Positions 26,587 to 35,672 of a stretch of 64,000 nucleotides of DNA are shown in pieces. The position numbers and the translations under genes were made by a program. The stretch spans positions 1 to 64,000 of the forward strand of contig SHBP01000002.1 of the NCBI GenBank assembly GCA_004211905.1. Direction: 5' to 3'. A model generated the notes under the pieces. It was not told the DNA's origin. It did no database searches and was given only the letters and a program-made list of their open reading frames with translations. Position 1 is the first letter of the stretch. Every line of letters begins with the position of its first letter. Source of the stretch: SAR92 clade bacterium (GTDB taxonomy: Bacteria; Pseudomonadota; Gammaproteobacteria; Pseudomonadales; Porticoccaceae).

Positions 26587-28074
26587 TTGGCTCAGCAAAA
26601 AATTAAAAAGGTCATTATTGTTGGCGGTGGCACTGCAGGGTGGATGGCGGCTGCCTCGCTTTCTAAGCTGATTGGCAGGGATCTAGATATATCGTTGATC
26701 GAGTCTGATCAGATTGGCACGGTTGGTGTTGGAGAAGCGACTATTCCCACCTTTTTTGCCCTTCATCAATTATTAAAGATAAACGAGGCAGAGTTTCTCT
26801 CTGAAGTCCAAGGTACTATTAAGCTGGGAATCTCATTTGAGAATTGGAAAAACAATGGTGAAGACTACATTCACGCTTTTGGTTATACCGGTCAATCCTG
26901 TTGGGCCGCTGGATTTCAACATTTTTGGCTGAAAGGAAAAACCTTAGGAATTAGTGAGGAATATAGTTGTTACTCGCCTGAACTAATGGCTGCTAAAGCG
27001 AATAAGTTTGGCTTACTAAAACAGAATGCACTGAATTATGCCTATCACATTGACGCTAGCTTGTACGCCAAGTTTTTACGCCGGTTAGCTGAGAAAAATA
27101 ATGTAACACGAATAGAAGGCAAGATTATTACGGTCAATCAAGCTGATGATGGAAATATCAAAAGTGTACAGTTGGAATCTGGGCTAACTATTGATGGCGA
27201 CTTATTTATAGATTGCTCTGGGTTCGCTGCTCTATTGATTGACAAAACTTTGGGTACAGAATATGAAGACTGGTCCCATTGGCTTCCGTGTGACCGCGCG
27301 GTTGCTGTGCAGACTAAATCTGTATCCCCACCTATTCCTTATACTCGGTCAATTGCCAGAGAATGTGGTTGGCAGTGGCGTATTCCTTTGCAGTCTAGAG
27401 TAGGAAATGGGCTAGTGTTTAGTAGCGAGCATATGAGCGAGGATGAAGCGACGAGCACCTTGCTTAATAATGTCGAAGGGGAAACTCTGACTACCCCGCG
27501 AGTAATTAAATTTCGTACCGGACAAAGAACTGTTCAGTGGAACAAAAATTGCGTTGCTCTGGGGCTTTCTGGAGGATTTTTAGAGCCTTTAGAGTCTACT
27601 AGTATTCATCTTATTCAGCGCGGCATTATTCGACTCATGCAGATGTTCCCTCTGTCAGGAATCACAGAGGCAGACCGTGATGAATTTAACCGCCAAATGA
27701 GCGATGAATATAACTTCATTCGCGACTTTATTATCATGCATTATCATGTGACTGAGCGAACTGATACAGAATTTTGGCGACAGTGTAAAAACATGGATAT
27801 TCCTGATTCACTGGATCATCGCCTCAGATTATTTAAGGACTCTGGTAGGGTCTTTCAGGGAGAGGGCGACGTATTCGGAGAGAATAGTTGGACTCAGGTT
27901 ATGCTAGGACAAGGTTTAATGCCTGAGCAGTATCATCCTATTGTTAACATGATGAGCGACAATGAGCTAGAACGTTTTTTGAAAGGCAATAGAGCCTCGG
28001 TAGACAATACTTTAAAGCAATTGCCTACACATCAGCAGTTTATTGCTCAGTATTGTCCTGCAAAGCCAATTTAA
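26587..28074 (+). CDS. Tryptophan-halogenase-family flavin-dependent protein (second copy)
   Basis: A second PrnA-type protein with complete signatures: FAD motif VGGGTAGW near residue 13, Lys in GTIKLGISFENW at the catalytic lysine position, canonical WQWRIP, and FLEPLESTSI containing the conserved Glu/Ser. The start is uncertain. TTG at 26587 has GGAG 8 nt upstream and is preferred; TTG at 26569 would add six residues. It resembles the first copy only moderately, so the two are old paralogues rather than a recent duplication. The DUF2237 gene follows 16 nt later, suggesting co-transcription. Substrate unknown. Confidence 0.88.
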   Translation: MAQQKIKKVIIVGGGTAGWMAAASLSKLIGRDLDISLIESDQIGTVGVGEATIPTFFALHQLLKINEAEFLSEVQGTIKLGISFENWKNNGEDYIHAFGYTGQSCWAAGFQHFWLKGKTLGISEEYSCYSPELMAAKANKFGLLKQNALNYAYHIDASLYAKFLRRLAEKNNVTRIEGKIITVNQADDGNIKSVQLESGLTIDGDLFIDCSGFAALLIDKTLGTEYEDWSHWLPCDRAVAVQTKSVSPPIPYTRSIARECGWQWRIPLQSRVGNGLVFSSEHMSEDEATSTLLNNVEGETLTTPRVIKFRTGQRTVQWNKNCVALGLSGGFLEPLESTSIHLIQRGIIRLMQMFPLSGITEADRDEFNRQMSDEYNFIRDFIIMHYHVTERTDTEFWRQCKNMDIPDSLDHRLRLFKDSGRVFQGEGDVFGENSWTQVMLGQGLMPEQYHPIVNMMSDNELERFLKGNRASVDNTLKQLPTHQQFIAQYCPAKPI

Positions 28075-28090
28075 GTTTTTGGAGAGTTAT

Positions 28091-28459
28091 GTGAGTCAAA
28101 CTAACGTATTTGGTGAGCCTATTGATGAATGTTGCAGTCATCCAATGACAGGCTATTTTCGCGACGGATTTTGTCGCACCAGTAAGTATGACATGGGCTC
28201 CCATACAGTGTGTGCTTTGATTACTGATGCTTTTTTAGTTTTTTCTCAGTCTCGCGGAAATGATTTATCAACACCAAAACCCGAGTTTGAATTCCCCGGT
28301 CTTGCGGAAGGTCAATCTTGGTGTCTGTGCGCTGCTCGCTGGCTTGAGGCTCATGAAGCCGGATGCGCACCCAAAGTGCATTTGAAAAGAACAAATATTG
28401 AAGCTTTAAAAATTGTTCCTATGGATATATTGCGTGGTTATGCAACTGACCTAAATTAA
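28091..28459 (+). CDS. DUF2237 family protein
   Basis: A 122-residue small soluble protein of the DUF2237 family, function unknown. Family hallmarks are visible: NVFGEPIDECC, PMTGYFRDGFC, a GSHTVCALIT core, SRGNDLSTPKPEFEFPGL and the WCLCAARW stretch with its cysteines. The GTG at 28091 is chosen because GGAG lies 6 nt upstream and the family motif begins right after it. It is tucked between the second halogenase and the methyltransferase with gaps of 16 and 21 nt, so it is probably translated from the same mRNA. Confidence 0.85.
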   Translation: MSQTNVFGEPIDECCSHPMTGYFRDGFCRTSKYDMGSHTVCALITDAFLVFSQSRGNDLSTPKPEFEFPGLAEGQSWCLCAARWLEAHEAGCAPKVHLKRTNIEALKIVPMDILRGYATDLN

Positions 28460-28480
28460 TTCCGCTACAACAGGAGATCA

Positions 28481-29104
28481 ATGATGAGTTTTTACGACAA
28501 ATATATTTTACCAAGCTTTTTGAATTGTGCCTGTGGATCAAAACCGATCAACTACCAACGTGAGAAAGTCGTACCTCAAGCACAGGGTGTTATTTTAGAA
28601 GTAGGTATAGGATCTGGCTTAAATATTCCTTTTTATGATAGAACAAAGGTGGAAAAAATCATTGGTCTGGATCCTTCTCCTGAGCTTAATGCTATGGCAC
28701 AAAAAGTGGCTGATGAGCATGCATTAAACATTGACTTTATTCTGAGTGGTGCTGAGGACATACCTCTGCCGGACAACTATGTGGATTCAGTGCTAGTCAC
28801 TTACACTATGTGCACGATTCCTGATGCACTTACAGCTAACAAAGAAATGCTCAGAGTCTTAAAACCCGATGGAAGATTGATTTTTTGTGAGCACGGCTTG
28901 GCTCCTGATGCCAAGGTATCGAAATGGCAGGGCCGAATTGATCCTTTTTGGGGAAAGATTGCTGGAGGCTGCCATCTAAATCGTAATATTCCTGAACTAA
29001 TCCGTTCCGCAGGATTCCAGATCCAGACAATGGACGAGATGTACTTGCCTAGCACACCAAAATTTGCAGGCTATAACTACTGGGGCGTAGCCTCTGCAAG
29101 TTAA
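28481..29104 (+). CDS. Class I SAM-dependent methyltransferase
   Basis: A 207-residue methyltransferase. Motif I is LEVGIGSGLN (about 39-48), the acidic residue ending strand 2 is in GLDPSPEL, and motif IV-like TYTMCTIPD and post-motif LRVLKPDGRLIFCEHG are present. This pattern is closest to the UbiE/METTL7-like group. AGGAG at 28472 serves either ATG 28481 or ATG 28484. It is the last gene of the halogenase cluster. A substrate shared with the halogenases is possible but only inferred from position. Confidence 0.85.
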   Translation: MMSFYDKYILPSFLNCACGSKPINYQREKVVPQAQGVILEVGIGSGLNIPFYDRTKVEKIIGLDPSPELNAMAQKVADEHALNIDFILSGAEDIPLPDNYVDSVLVTYTMCTIPDALTANKEMLRVLKPDGRLIFCEHGLAPDAKVSKWQGRIDPFWGKIAGGCHLNRNIPELIRSAGFQIQTMDEMYLPSTPKFAGYNYWGVASAS

Positions 29105-29187
29105 CTTATAGCCAATACTGCGGGTGAGTCGTTGATATATCGTTAAACACGAAAATTTGTATTAAGACTCAAAGCCACCAGTATGGC

Positions 29188-30123
29188 CTACAACTTAAAA
29201 TGAACCTCAGTTGCGATCAGTGCATCGCCACATTGATTACAGCGTACCTCAGGATTTAAATGCTCACCACAGGGTTCATGTTTGAGTAAAATAGGATTGC
29301 CATTACCTTTGGAGCACCACTTGTCGCCCCATGACAGTAGAGATACGAAATAGGGAAATAGGTCTCGACCTTTGTCAGTAAGGTGGTATTCATAACGCAA
29401 CGGACTTTGTTGATAAGGTAGTCGATAAAACACACCTTCATTGATTAGTAGTTTTAATCGGTCTGTAAGAATATTTGTCGCTATTGGGAGCTCCTGGTGG
29501 AAATCATCAAAACGGTTCAAGCCATGGAAAGCCAAAGCGATAACGTTAGCAGTCCAACGGTCACCGAGTAAATTAATCAAATTTCTGTACAGAGTTTTAC
29601 CTTGATCTTCGGATGAGGCGCTGGAAGATGACCGTCTCCGAGTCTTGGTTATGCGTGTATCTTTCGTGGCCCCAGGCCCGGGATGAAAGCTAACATCGTC
29701 GGAGCTTACCGGTTGATTACAGTGGCCGCACTCCATTACTGGCCAAAAGGCTTTGGCGCAGGTCTTGTGAGTTAACTCTACGGAGTCAAGAGTGGGGGTG
29801 GCGAAATACTTGCGCTCCCAGACCATTGCCATCAATCCATTAGAATAAAGTTCAATGGATTTTTTCGTCAGATGATAGGTAGGGCGTCTAGGTCCATTTT
29901 CCACCTCTTCTTTGCGTAGACAATCCTTAGTCTGTAACCAGTTAAGTCTATCACTGAGAACTCCGCGAGAAGCACCTGTTCCGGCTAACATCCCATTAAA
30001 AGTATTAACCCCCCAGAAAACTTCTTGAAGAATTAACAGACACCATTTATCACCAATTTCATCTAGTGCACGATTAATTGAACTCGCTCTTGTGCTGAGT
30101 GTATGTTTCTGAAAAACGCTCAT
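29188..30123 (-). CDS. Tandem HxlR-type transcriptional regulator with two zinc-ribbon-like tails
   Basis: A 311-residue DNA-binding regulator made of two HxlR winged-helix domains, whereas ordinary HxlR proteins have one domain of ~110-150 residues. Domain 1 (about 15-110) has IGDKWCLLILQEVFWG and the wing region PTYHLTKK. Domain 2 (about 170-275) has LLGDRWTANVIALAFHG and YEYHLTDKG. Each is followed by a cysteine/histidine knuckle: CGHCNQPVS after domain 1, and CGEHLNPEVRCNQCGDAL at the C-terminus. It lies 36 bp downstream of the carotenoid-oxygenase gene on the same strand and is the likely local regulator of that gene and of the divergent CoA operon. Confidence 0.85.
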   Translation of the reverse strand: MSVFQKHTLSTRASSINRALDEIGDKWCLLILQEVFWGVNTFNGMLAGTGASRGVLSDRLNWLQTKDCLRKEEVENGPRRPTYHLTKKSIELYSNGLMAMVWERKYFATPTLDSVELTHKTCAKAFWPVMECGHCNQPVSSDDVSFHPGPGATKDTRITKTRRRSSSSASSEDQGKTLYRNLINLLGDRWTANVIALAFHGLNRFDDFHQELPIATNILTDRLKLLINEGVFYRLPYQQSPLRYEYHLTDKGRDLFPYFVSLLSWGDKWCSKGNGNPILLKHEPCGEHLNPEVRCNQCGDALIATEVHFKL

Positions 30124-30159
30124 TGAATAGTATTTTCCTATGGCACCATCTGAAATGGA

Positions 30160-31665
30160 TTACTTCCAAAGGTCCTCTCCGCGACTCCACCAGGCATGAA
30201 AGCCAGTAGGTACACGGTGAGGTATTTTGACGCGAGCAATAGGTCCTTGAGTAATATCTTGGGCATTAAAAATCTGTAGTTCAGATTTCCAAGTATTACT
30301 ATCAGTGACAAGAGACATTACATAGCCGTGGTCTTCCTCACTTTCGCGGTTCGCACCTTTGACAGGAGCAAAAGGAGTTTCACTTCCATAAACACCATCG
30401 CCATAGTCCCATTGAACAGATTGACCGGTTTCATTGTTGTATTTAACCAGGCCATTAAAGCGCAGAGTGTAACCTCCTTCTTCTAGTAGCGGAATTCGCT
30501 GATGATAAGCATATTTAGATTTTACACCATGATAGATTTGGTTGATTTTATTAAACTCAGTATTTAGGTCGTCAATATCTCCCTCTCGCACCTCACCGGT
30601 GACTAAATTAAAGCGCCAACGATAATTGTTGGCTTCCAAGCGCATGTAGGCAAGCATATGAGATAGGGCGCCTTCCTCATTTGTGGCATCCGGCATTGGA
30701 TTAGTTGATCGGCACCCATCCATTGTTATCCAGTCACCTTCTTCCCAACAATTAGATACGTGCAGAATAAAACAGGGCTCACAATCGAACCAGCGAATAT
30801 CTGTACCATGACCATAGCGAGGAATTACGCCAAAACGAGACGGCATGTCACGATGAAAATTCAAGACGCGCATATTATGGTTACGCAGTACATTCATATC
30901 ATGGAAGAATGGAAGGTCATGGAGAATGGTGTAATTTGTCGTGAATCCCAAATCATGGGGTAAGCGCGGCCCAGGTAGTTCTATATCCACCTCATGACGT
31001 AAGGTCCCATCTGGGTTGGCAACTCCATAGGTCATAAATGGGACTTCATCACCATAATCCATGAAAATTAACTCACCGGATTTCCAGTCAATGTGACTGT
31101 GGGCTGACATATTGCGTCGAGTACGCCCCTTAACATCGAAAACCCCCTGATTTTCCAGAGTTAGTGGATTCATTTGGTAGGGGATACCCGCGTTGTACCA
31201 CGTTGGTATCAAGCTACCATTAAACATAACCACGTCGGTGTTGCCCGTATCTTTGATCGGAAAATCAGGCAATGAAAAGTCAAACGGACCCATTACCCCG
31301 GGCCATATAGCCTCACGTTGGCTAAGCTCATACTGAAGGGCGGCAGTGTGGATGTAGCTATTACGATAAGATGCTTTACCATCACGTATGTACACAGCGT
31401 GCACCATGCCATCTCCGTCAAATGGGTGGTATGAATTTTTCGGCTTGAATACAGGGTTCGGCCCATTGCGGTAATAAGCCCCAAATAAATCATCAGGGAG
31501 TTCCCCAATCACTTCTAATTCATTGACTACGATCTCATCCGAGGTCGGCGCATAGGCACCATGAAGGTAGGGGTTATCTAACTCATAGATCCAATTCTGT
31601 GTATTATCAAACTGCGGAGCAGATCCAATACATTTTTCAGTAATTTCAAAAAAATTCGCACCCAT
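30160..31665 (-). CDS. Carotenoid/stilbene-cleaving oxygenase (RPE65/CCD family)
   Basis: A non-haem iron dioxygenase of ~501 residues that cleaves a C=C bond in a carotenoid, apocarotenoid or stilbene-like substrate. The four iron-binding histidines of the family can be placed (numbering from the upstream GTG): His192 in SAHSHID, His240 in LPHDLG, His305 in FILHVSNCWEEGD and His493 in GFHAWW. The ATG at 31665 is preferred because AAGGTGG lies 5 nt upstream; the GTG at 31674 is in frame. No signal peptide. It is divergent from the nitronate monooxygenase/CoA-ligase operon and shares a strand with the tandem HxlR regulator. Whether the substrate is a carotenoid or an aromatic stilbene cannot be told. 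Confidence 0.9.
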   Translation of the reverse strand: MGANFFEITEKCIGSAPQFDNTQNWIYELDNPYLHGAYAPTSDEIVVNELEVIGELPDDLFGAYYRNGPNPVFKPKNSYHPFDGDGMVHAVYIRDGKASYRNSYIHTAALQYELSQREAIWPGVMGPFDFSLPDFPIKDTGNTDVVMFNGSLIPTWYNAGIPYQMNPLTLENQGVFDVKGRTRRNMSAHSHIDWKSGELIFMDYGDEVPFMTYGVANPDGTLRHEVDIELPGPRLPHDLGFTTNYTILHDLPFFHDMNVLRNHNMRVLNFHRDMPSRFGVIPRYGHGTDIRWFDCEPCFILHVSNCWEEGDWITMDGCRSTNPMPDATNEEGALSHMLAYMRLEANNYRWRFNLVTGEVREGDIDDLNTEFNKINQIYHGVKSKYAYHQRIPLLEEGGYTLRFNGLVKYNNETGQSVQWDYGDGVYGSETPFAPVKGANRESEEDHGYVMSLVTDSNTWKSELQIFNAQDITQGPIARVKIPHRVPTGFHAWWSRGEDLWK

Positions 31666-31849
31666 AGTGTCCACCTTACTAGCCTTTTATGAAACTATGC
31701 CTCATTATGGTCTATTTATGCAAGTATCTTGGGTGTTTTCATGATTACGTAATCTAGGTCATTTGCCAGTAGGCGAGCAGTTGGTTAATATTTTACTGAT
31801 TAATGGTCTAATTATAAAAGTAATGAATTTGTTAGAAGGATAGCCACAG

Positions 31850-32755
31850 ATGTCAGACAATAACATTTGTTTACCCGTAATCCAGGCGCCAATGTTCTTG
31901 TTGTCCGGCCCCGATATGGTAATTGCCAGCTGTAGGGCTGGAATCGTTGGATCCTTTCCTTCTCCTAATGCTCGCACTACTGATATTCTTAATCAGTGGC
32001 TTGAAAGGATTACAACTGAGCTATCAGAGACTCCCCGCGCGGCACCCTGGGCTTTAAATTTGGTCATGCACCGATCTAATCCCAGGCGACATGACGACCT
32101 AGAGCTTGCTATTAAATACCGCGCGCCCATCGTTATCACTGCATTGGGAAGTCCGGTAGAAGCTGTCGAGAGTGTGCATGCTTATGGCGGTAAGGTGTAT
32201 GCTGATGTAACAACGATTGATTTTGCTCGACGGGCAGCGGTATCTGGCGTAGATGGATTGGCATTAGTCTGTTGTGGTGCCGGTGGACATACAGGGTTAT
32301 TGTCACCCTTTGCCTTTGTTGATGAGGTCAGGCAATTTTTTGACGGTGAGATTATTTTGTCTGGGGCAATCAGCAATGGTCGAGCAATTCGCGCTGCTGA
32401 GGTTCTCGGGGCAGATTATGTTTATATGGGAACTAGGTTTATACCTACTAAAGAGTCGCTTGCCCAAGATGAATACAAAGAAATGGTGGTAGAGGCCAGC
32501 GGCGCTGACATAGTGACCTCAGATTCAATTACTGGTGTTAAGGCTAATTGGCTTAAAGGAAGTCTGGAGAAGGGGGGCTTTGATATTGATAATATGCCGC
32601 CGCCTGGTCCAATAAATTTTCTAGAGGCAGCCAGCGATGCGAAGCGTTGGCGAGATATATGGGCCGCGGGCCAAGGTGTGGGTTCAATCGATAGGAAACA
32701 ATCTATTGCTGAGGTAGTGGAGCAGTTAACTGAAGAATATAGGTCCTGTTTATGA
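31850..32755 (+). CDS. Nitronate monooxygenase / 2-nitropropane dioxygenase-like flavoprotein
   Basis: A 301-residue FMN TIM-barrel protein. The start motif PVIQAPM, GSFPSPNAR, the ALVCCGAGGHTG segment with the conserved His, and the phosphate-binding LSGAISNGRAIRAAEVLGADYVYMGTRF are those of the NMO/NPD family. Members oxidise nitronates, but many are misnamed and act on other substrates. It is the first gene of a four-gene operon, and its stop overlaps the acyl-CoA ligase start by 4 nt (ATGA). That context suggests a step in breaking down an organic acid rather than nitroalkane detoxification. Confidence 0.85.
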   Translation: MSDNNICLPVIQAPMFLLSGPDMVIASCRAGIVGSFPSPNARTTDILNQWLERITTELSETPRAAPWALNLVMHRSNPRRHDDLELAIKYRAPIVITALGSPVEAVESVHAYGGKVYADVTTIDFARRAAVSGVDGLALVCCGAGGHTGLLSPFAFVDEVRQFFDGEIILSGAISNGRAIRAAEVLGADYVYMGTRFIPTKESLAQDEYKEMVVEASGADIVTSDSITGVKANWLKGSLEKGGFDIDNMPPPGPINFLEAASDAKRWRDIWAAGQGVGSIDRKQSIAEVVEQLTEEYRSCL

Positions 32756-34437
32756 TTACATCACCAAAACAAAGAATTTCTGATTACCGAGAGCGCGGCT
32801 GGTGGGGAGATGACACTCTGCATGGATTATTAGCATCAAATGCTAAGCAATATCCCGACACATTGGCAGTTGCAGATCAACCTAATCGATTAGACCTGAC
32901 CGGCGATGAACCCTGCCGATTAAGCTTTACAGAACTAGATGTAGCAAGTGATCAGTTAGCCTGCCAACTCCTAGATCGGGGCATCAGCACTGGAGATAGG
33001 GTGATTGTACAACTCCCTAATATCGTTGAACTGGTGGTTTGTTACATGGCATTTAGCAAAATTGGGGCCATTATATCTCCCGTTCCTGTGCAGTACGGAA
33101 GCCATGAATTAGAGCATATTAGTGCGACTATTTCTCCTGTAGCTATAGTGACCTTAAACCGCTTTGGAGCACTAGAACTGGCAAAGACAGCAGAGAGTAT
33201 TACCAATGGCAGTGTCCAATTACTAGTGTTTGGGACAGATCTCAATATTACTTCTACACTGGACCCTGAGAAGTGCCTGCAGGTAAGGAACCATCAAGAA
33301 CGTTATTCAACTGGTGCTGATCATATACTTACTATCTCTTGGACATCTGGCACCACAGGTACGCCAAAGGGTGTGCCAAGATCTCACAATATGTGGGTTG
33401 CAACAGCACGGTGCTGTGCTGAAGCAGGCAATTACAAACAGGGCGATCGATTTTTAAATATTTTCCCTTTGGTCAATATGGCATCCATCGGCGGGTTTCT
33501 GTATCCGGCACTTCTCCTAGGTTGCAGTATCATTTTGCATCATCCTCTAGATCCAGGGTTATATCTTACTCAGCTTCAAAATGAGAAAATTACTTTTACC
33601 ATAGCGCCCCCAATGTTATTGAATCAGCTCTCCAAATCACAGGATATGTGGAATCAATTTGATTTTTCCCACCTGCGCTCAATTGGCTCTGGTTCGGCAC
33701 CCCTCGCACCTTGGATGATCGAAACCTTTAGACAGCAATACGGTCTTGAGGTGATAAATTTTTATGGCTCCAATGAGGGTATCAGCCTGTTTTGCACACC
33801 GATGCATACCGCGGATAGTGAAGTCAGAGCCACCATGTTTCCAAGATTAGGCTGTGGTATCACGCGTTTTGACTCTTATGCCAATCGCGCTATTCTCAGT
33901 AAAGTAGTGGACACCGAAACGGGAGAAATGATTACTGAGTCAGGGCATGTGGGCGAGTTATTATTTGCAGGTGCTACCGTATTTGATGGTTATCTGGGGA
34001 CAAATAACGATGAGCTATTTAGCGATGATGACTACTTTCATACAGGTGATTTAGTAGAGTTATGTGGTGATCCACCCGCCTTCTATCGCATCGCAGGACG
34101 ATGTAAAGATATTATCAACCGAGGAGGTATGAAAATATCTCCTGCAGAGATCGATATCCTTCTTGAGGGTCTGCCCGGTGCGTCGGAGGTTGCTGTGTGT
34201 GCTTATCAAGACGATGTGCAGGGGGAAAAAGTATGCGCCTGTTTAGTTGTTGAGCCTGACACTGATAGGCCGAGCCTGGATGATGTTATTGATTATTTGC
34301 TAAAACAAGGATTAGCCAAATTTAAGTTACCTGAGCGGATTGAGTTCCTTGATAATCTCCCGCGTAATCCCTTAGGTAAGGTCCAGCGATTCATTTTAGA
34401 AGATACTATAAGCCAAAGAGATCAGGAGGGTAACTAA
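32752..34437 (+). CDS. AMP-dependent acyl-CoA/aryl-CoA ligase
   Basis: A 561-residue ANL-superfamily enzyme that activates a carboxylic acid through an acyl-adenylate to its CoA thioester. The phosphate loop SWTSGTTGTPKGVPRSHN lies at about residue 197. Later motifs NFYGSNEG, YFHTGDLV and GRCKDIINRGGMKISP are intact, and the catalytic Lys is in NPLGKVQRF near the C-terminus. The N-terminal YRERGWWGDDTL opening resembles the DhbE/cyclohexanecarboxylate ligase branch, hinting at a cyclic or aromatic acid. It overlaps the preceding gene by 4 nt and the next by 1 nt, so translation is coupled. Confidence 0.9.
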   Translation: MITSPKQRISDYRERGWWGDDTLHGLLASNAKQYPDTLAVADQPNRLDLTGDEPCRLSFTELDVASDQLACQLLDRGISTGDRVIVQLPNIVELVVCYMAFSKIGAIISPVPVQYGSHELEHISATISPVAIVTLNRFGALELAKTAESITNGSVQLLVFGTDLNITSTLDPEKCLQVRNHQERYSTGADHILTISWTSGTTGTPKGVPRSHNMWVATARCCAEAGNYKQGDRFLNIFPLVNMASIGGFLYPALLLGCSIILHHPLDPGLYLTQLQNEKITFTIAPPMLLNQLSKSQDMWNQFDFSHLRSIGSGSAPLAPWMIETFRQQYGLEVINFYGSNEGISLFCTPMHTADSEVRATMFPRLGCGITRFDSYANRAILSKVVDTETGEMITESGHVGELLFAGATVFDGYLGTNNDELFSDDDYFHTGDLVELCGDPPAFYRIAGRCKDIINRGGMKISPAEIDILLEGLPGASEVAVCAYQDDVQGEKVCACLVVEPDTDRPSLDDVIDYLLKQGLAKFKLPERIEFLDNLPRNPLGKVQRFILEDTISQRDQEGN

Positions 34438-35672
34438 TGAGTGCACCAATCTATGTTCTTGGAGGGTCTCAAACTGATTTCGCTCGTAATTGGGCTAGAG
34501 AATGCCTTTCTATCTACGACATGTTCCAGGAAACACTTGATCAGGCTTTGCATTCTACTGGTATAAATCCAGATCAAATTGAGGTTGGCCATGTAGGTAA
34601 TTTTGTTGGAGATTTATTTACAGGGCAGGGTTTAATTGGTGGGTTTTTTGCTGAGGCGCACCCTGAATTATCGTCAATACCGACCAGCCGGCATGAGGCT
34701 GCTTGTGCCTCAGGATCCATTGCGATTTTAAGTGCAATGCGAGATCTTGAGGGAGGGCACTATGATTTAGCTTGTGTGTTAGGGCTGGAATATATGCGTA
34801 ATGTCGATGGTCAAACGGGTGCTGAGCATCTGGGTGCGGCTACTTGGAAGGGCGTTGAAGCAACGAATTGTGATTTCCCATGGCCCTTTATGTTTAGTCA
34901 AATCATTGATGAGTACGACGCTCGGCACGGGATTAACTGTGATCATTTAAAATCTATCTCAAAGATAAACTTTGATAATGGACGCCGTAATCCAAATGCT
35001 CAAACCCGCAATTGGGATTTCCCTCCTCAATGTTACAGCGATGATGATCAATACAATCCTATTATTGAAGGAAAAATCAGAAAAATGGATTGTGGTCAAA
35101 TTACTGATGGCGCAGCCTGTGTCTTTCTGGCCAGTGAAAAGGCAGCTAAAGCCTATGCGAAAGATCACCAGTTAAAATTATCAGATATACCTATTATCAA
35201 AGGCTGGGGTCACCGTTCGGCGCCGATTAGTTTAGACAGCAAGCTTAAGTTGAGTGCAGGCCAACCCTTCTTGTTTCCCCATGTAAATCAAATTATGACA
35301 GATGCACTAGGTCGGGCTGGTTTTTCAGCAGTGACTGATCTGGATGGTCTAGAGACCCATGATTGTTTTTCTATTACCGAGTATATGGCAATAGATCATA
35401 TAGGTCTTACCGCTCCAGGAGAGAGTTGGAAGGCGATTGAAGAGGGGCGTATTGGCATGGATGGTGATTTTCCCATAAACCCAAGTGGCGGTTTACTTGG
35501 TTTAGGCCATCCGGTCGGCGCAACCGGGGTTCGTATGCTACTGGATTGCGCTAAGCAGGTCACTGGTAAGGCTGGGCCATGTCAAATCGATAATGCAAAA
35601 AACATGGCAACCTTTAACTTAGGTGGCAGTACCACCACCTGTGTTAGTTTTATTGTCGGCGTCAATCAATGA
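34437..35672 (+). CDS. SCP2-type thiolase family acyltransferase
   Basis: A 411-residue thiolase-superfamily protein of the SCP-x/SCP2 branch. The nucleophile Cys90 lies in EAACASGSIAI, HDCFSITEYM carries the second Cys, and His358 in GLGHPVGATG is the catalytic histidine. Members cleave 3-ketoacyl-CoA, often branched or cyclic, or run the reverse condensation. The start overlaps the ligase stop by 1 nt, and its stop overlaps the next thiolase by 4 nt. Two thiolases in one operon suggest two chain-shortening steps. Confidence 0.9.
   Translation: MSAPIYVLGGSQTDFARNWARECLSIYDMFQETLDQALHSTGINPDQIEVGHVGNFVGDLFTGQGLIGGFFAEAHPELSSIPTSRHEAACASGSIAILSAMRDLEGGHYDLACVLGLEYMRNVDGQTGAEHLGAATWKGVEATNCDFPWPFMFSQIIDEYDARHGINCDHLKSISKINFDNGRRNPNAQTRNWDFPPQCYSDDDQYNPIIEGKIRKMDCGQITDGAACVFLASEKAAKAYAKDHQLKLSDIPIIKGWGHRSAPISLDSKLKLSAGQPFLFPHVNQIMTDALGRAGFSAVTDLDGLETHDCFSITEYMAIDHIGLTAPGESWKAIEEGRIGMDGDFPINPSGGLLGLGHPVGATGVRMLLDCAKQVTGKAGPCQIDNAKNMATFNLGGSTTTCVSFIVGVNQ

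Noticed and set aside
31675-31849. Imperfect TTAAT/ATTAA repeat in the oxygenase/NMO divergent promoter as an HxlR operator
   Set aside because: The repeat is short and AT-rich; it is not strong enough to call a site without conservation data.
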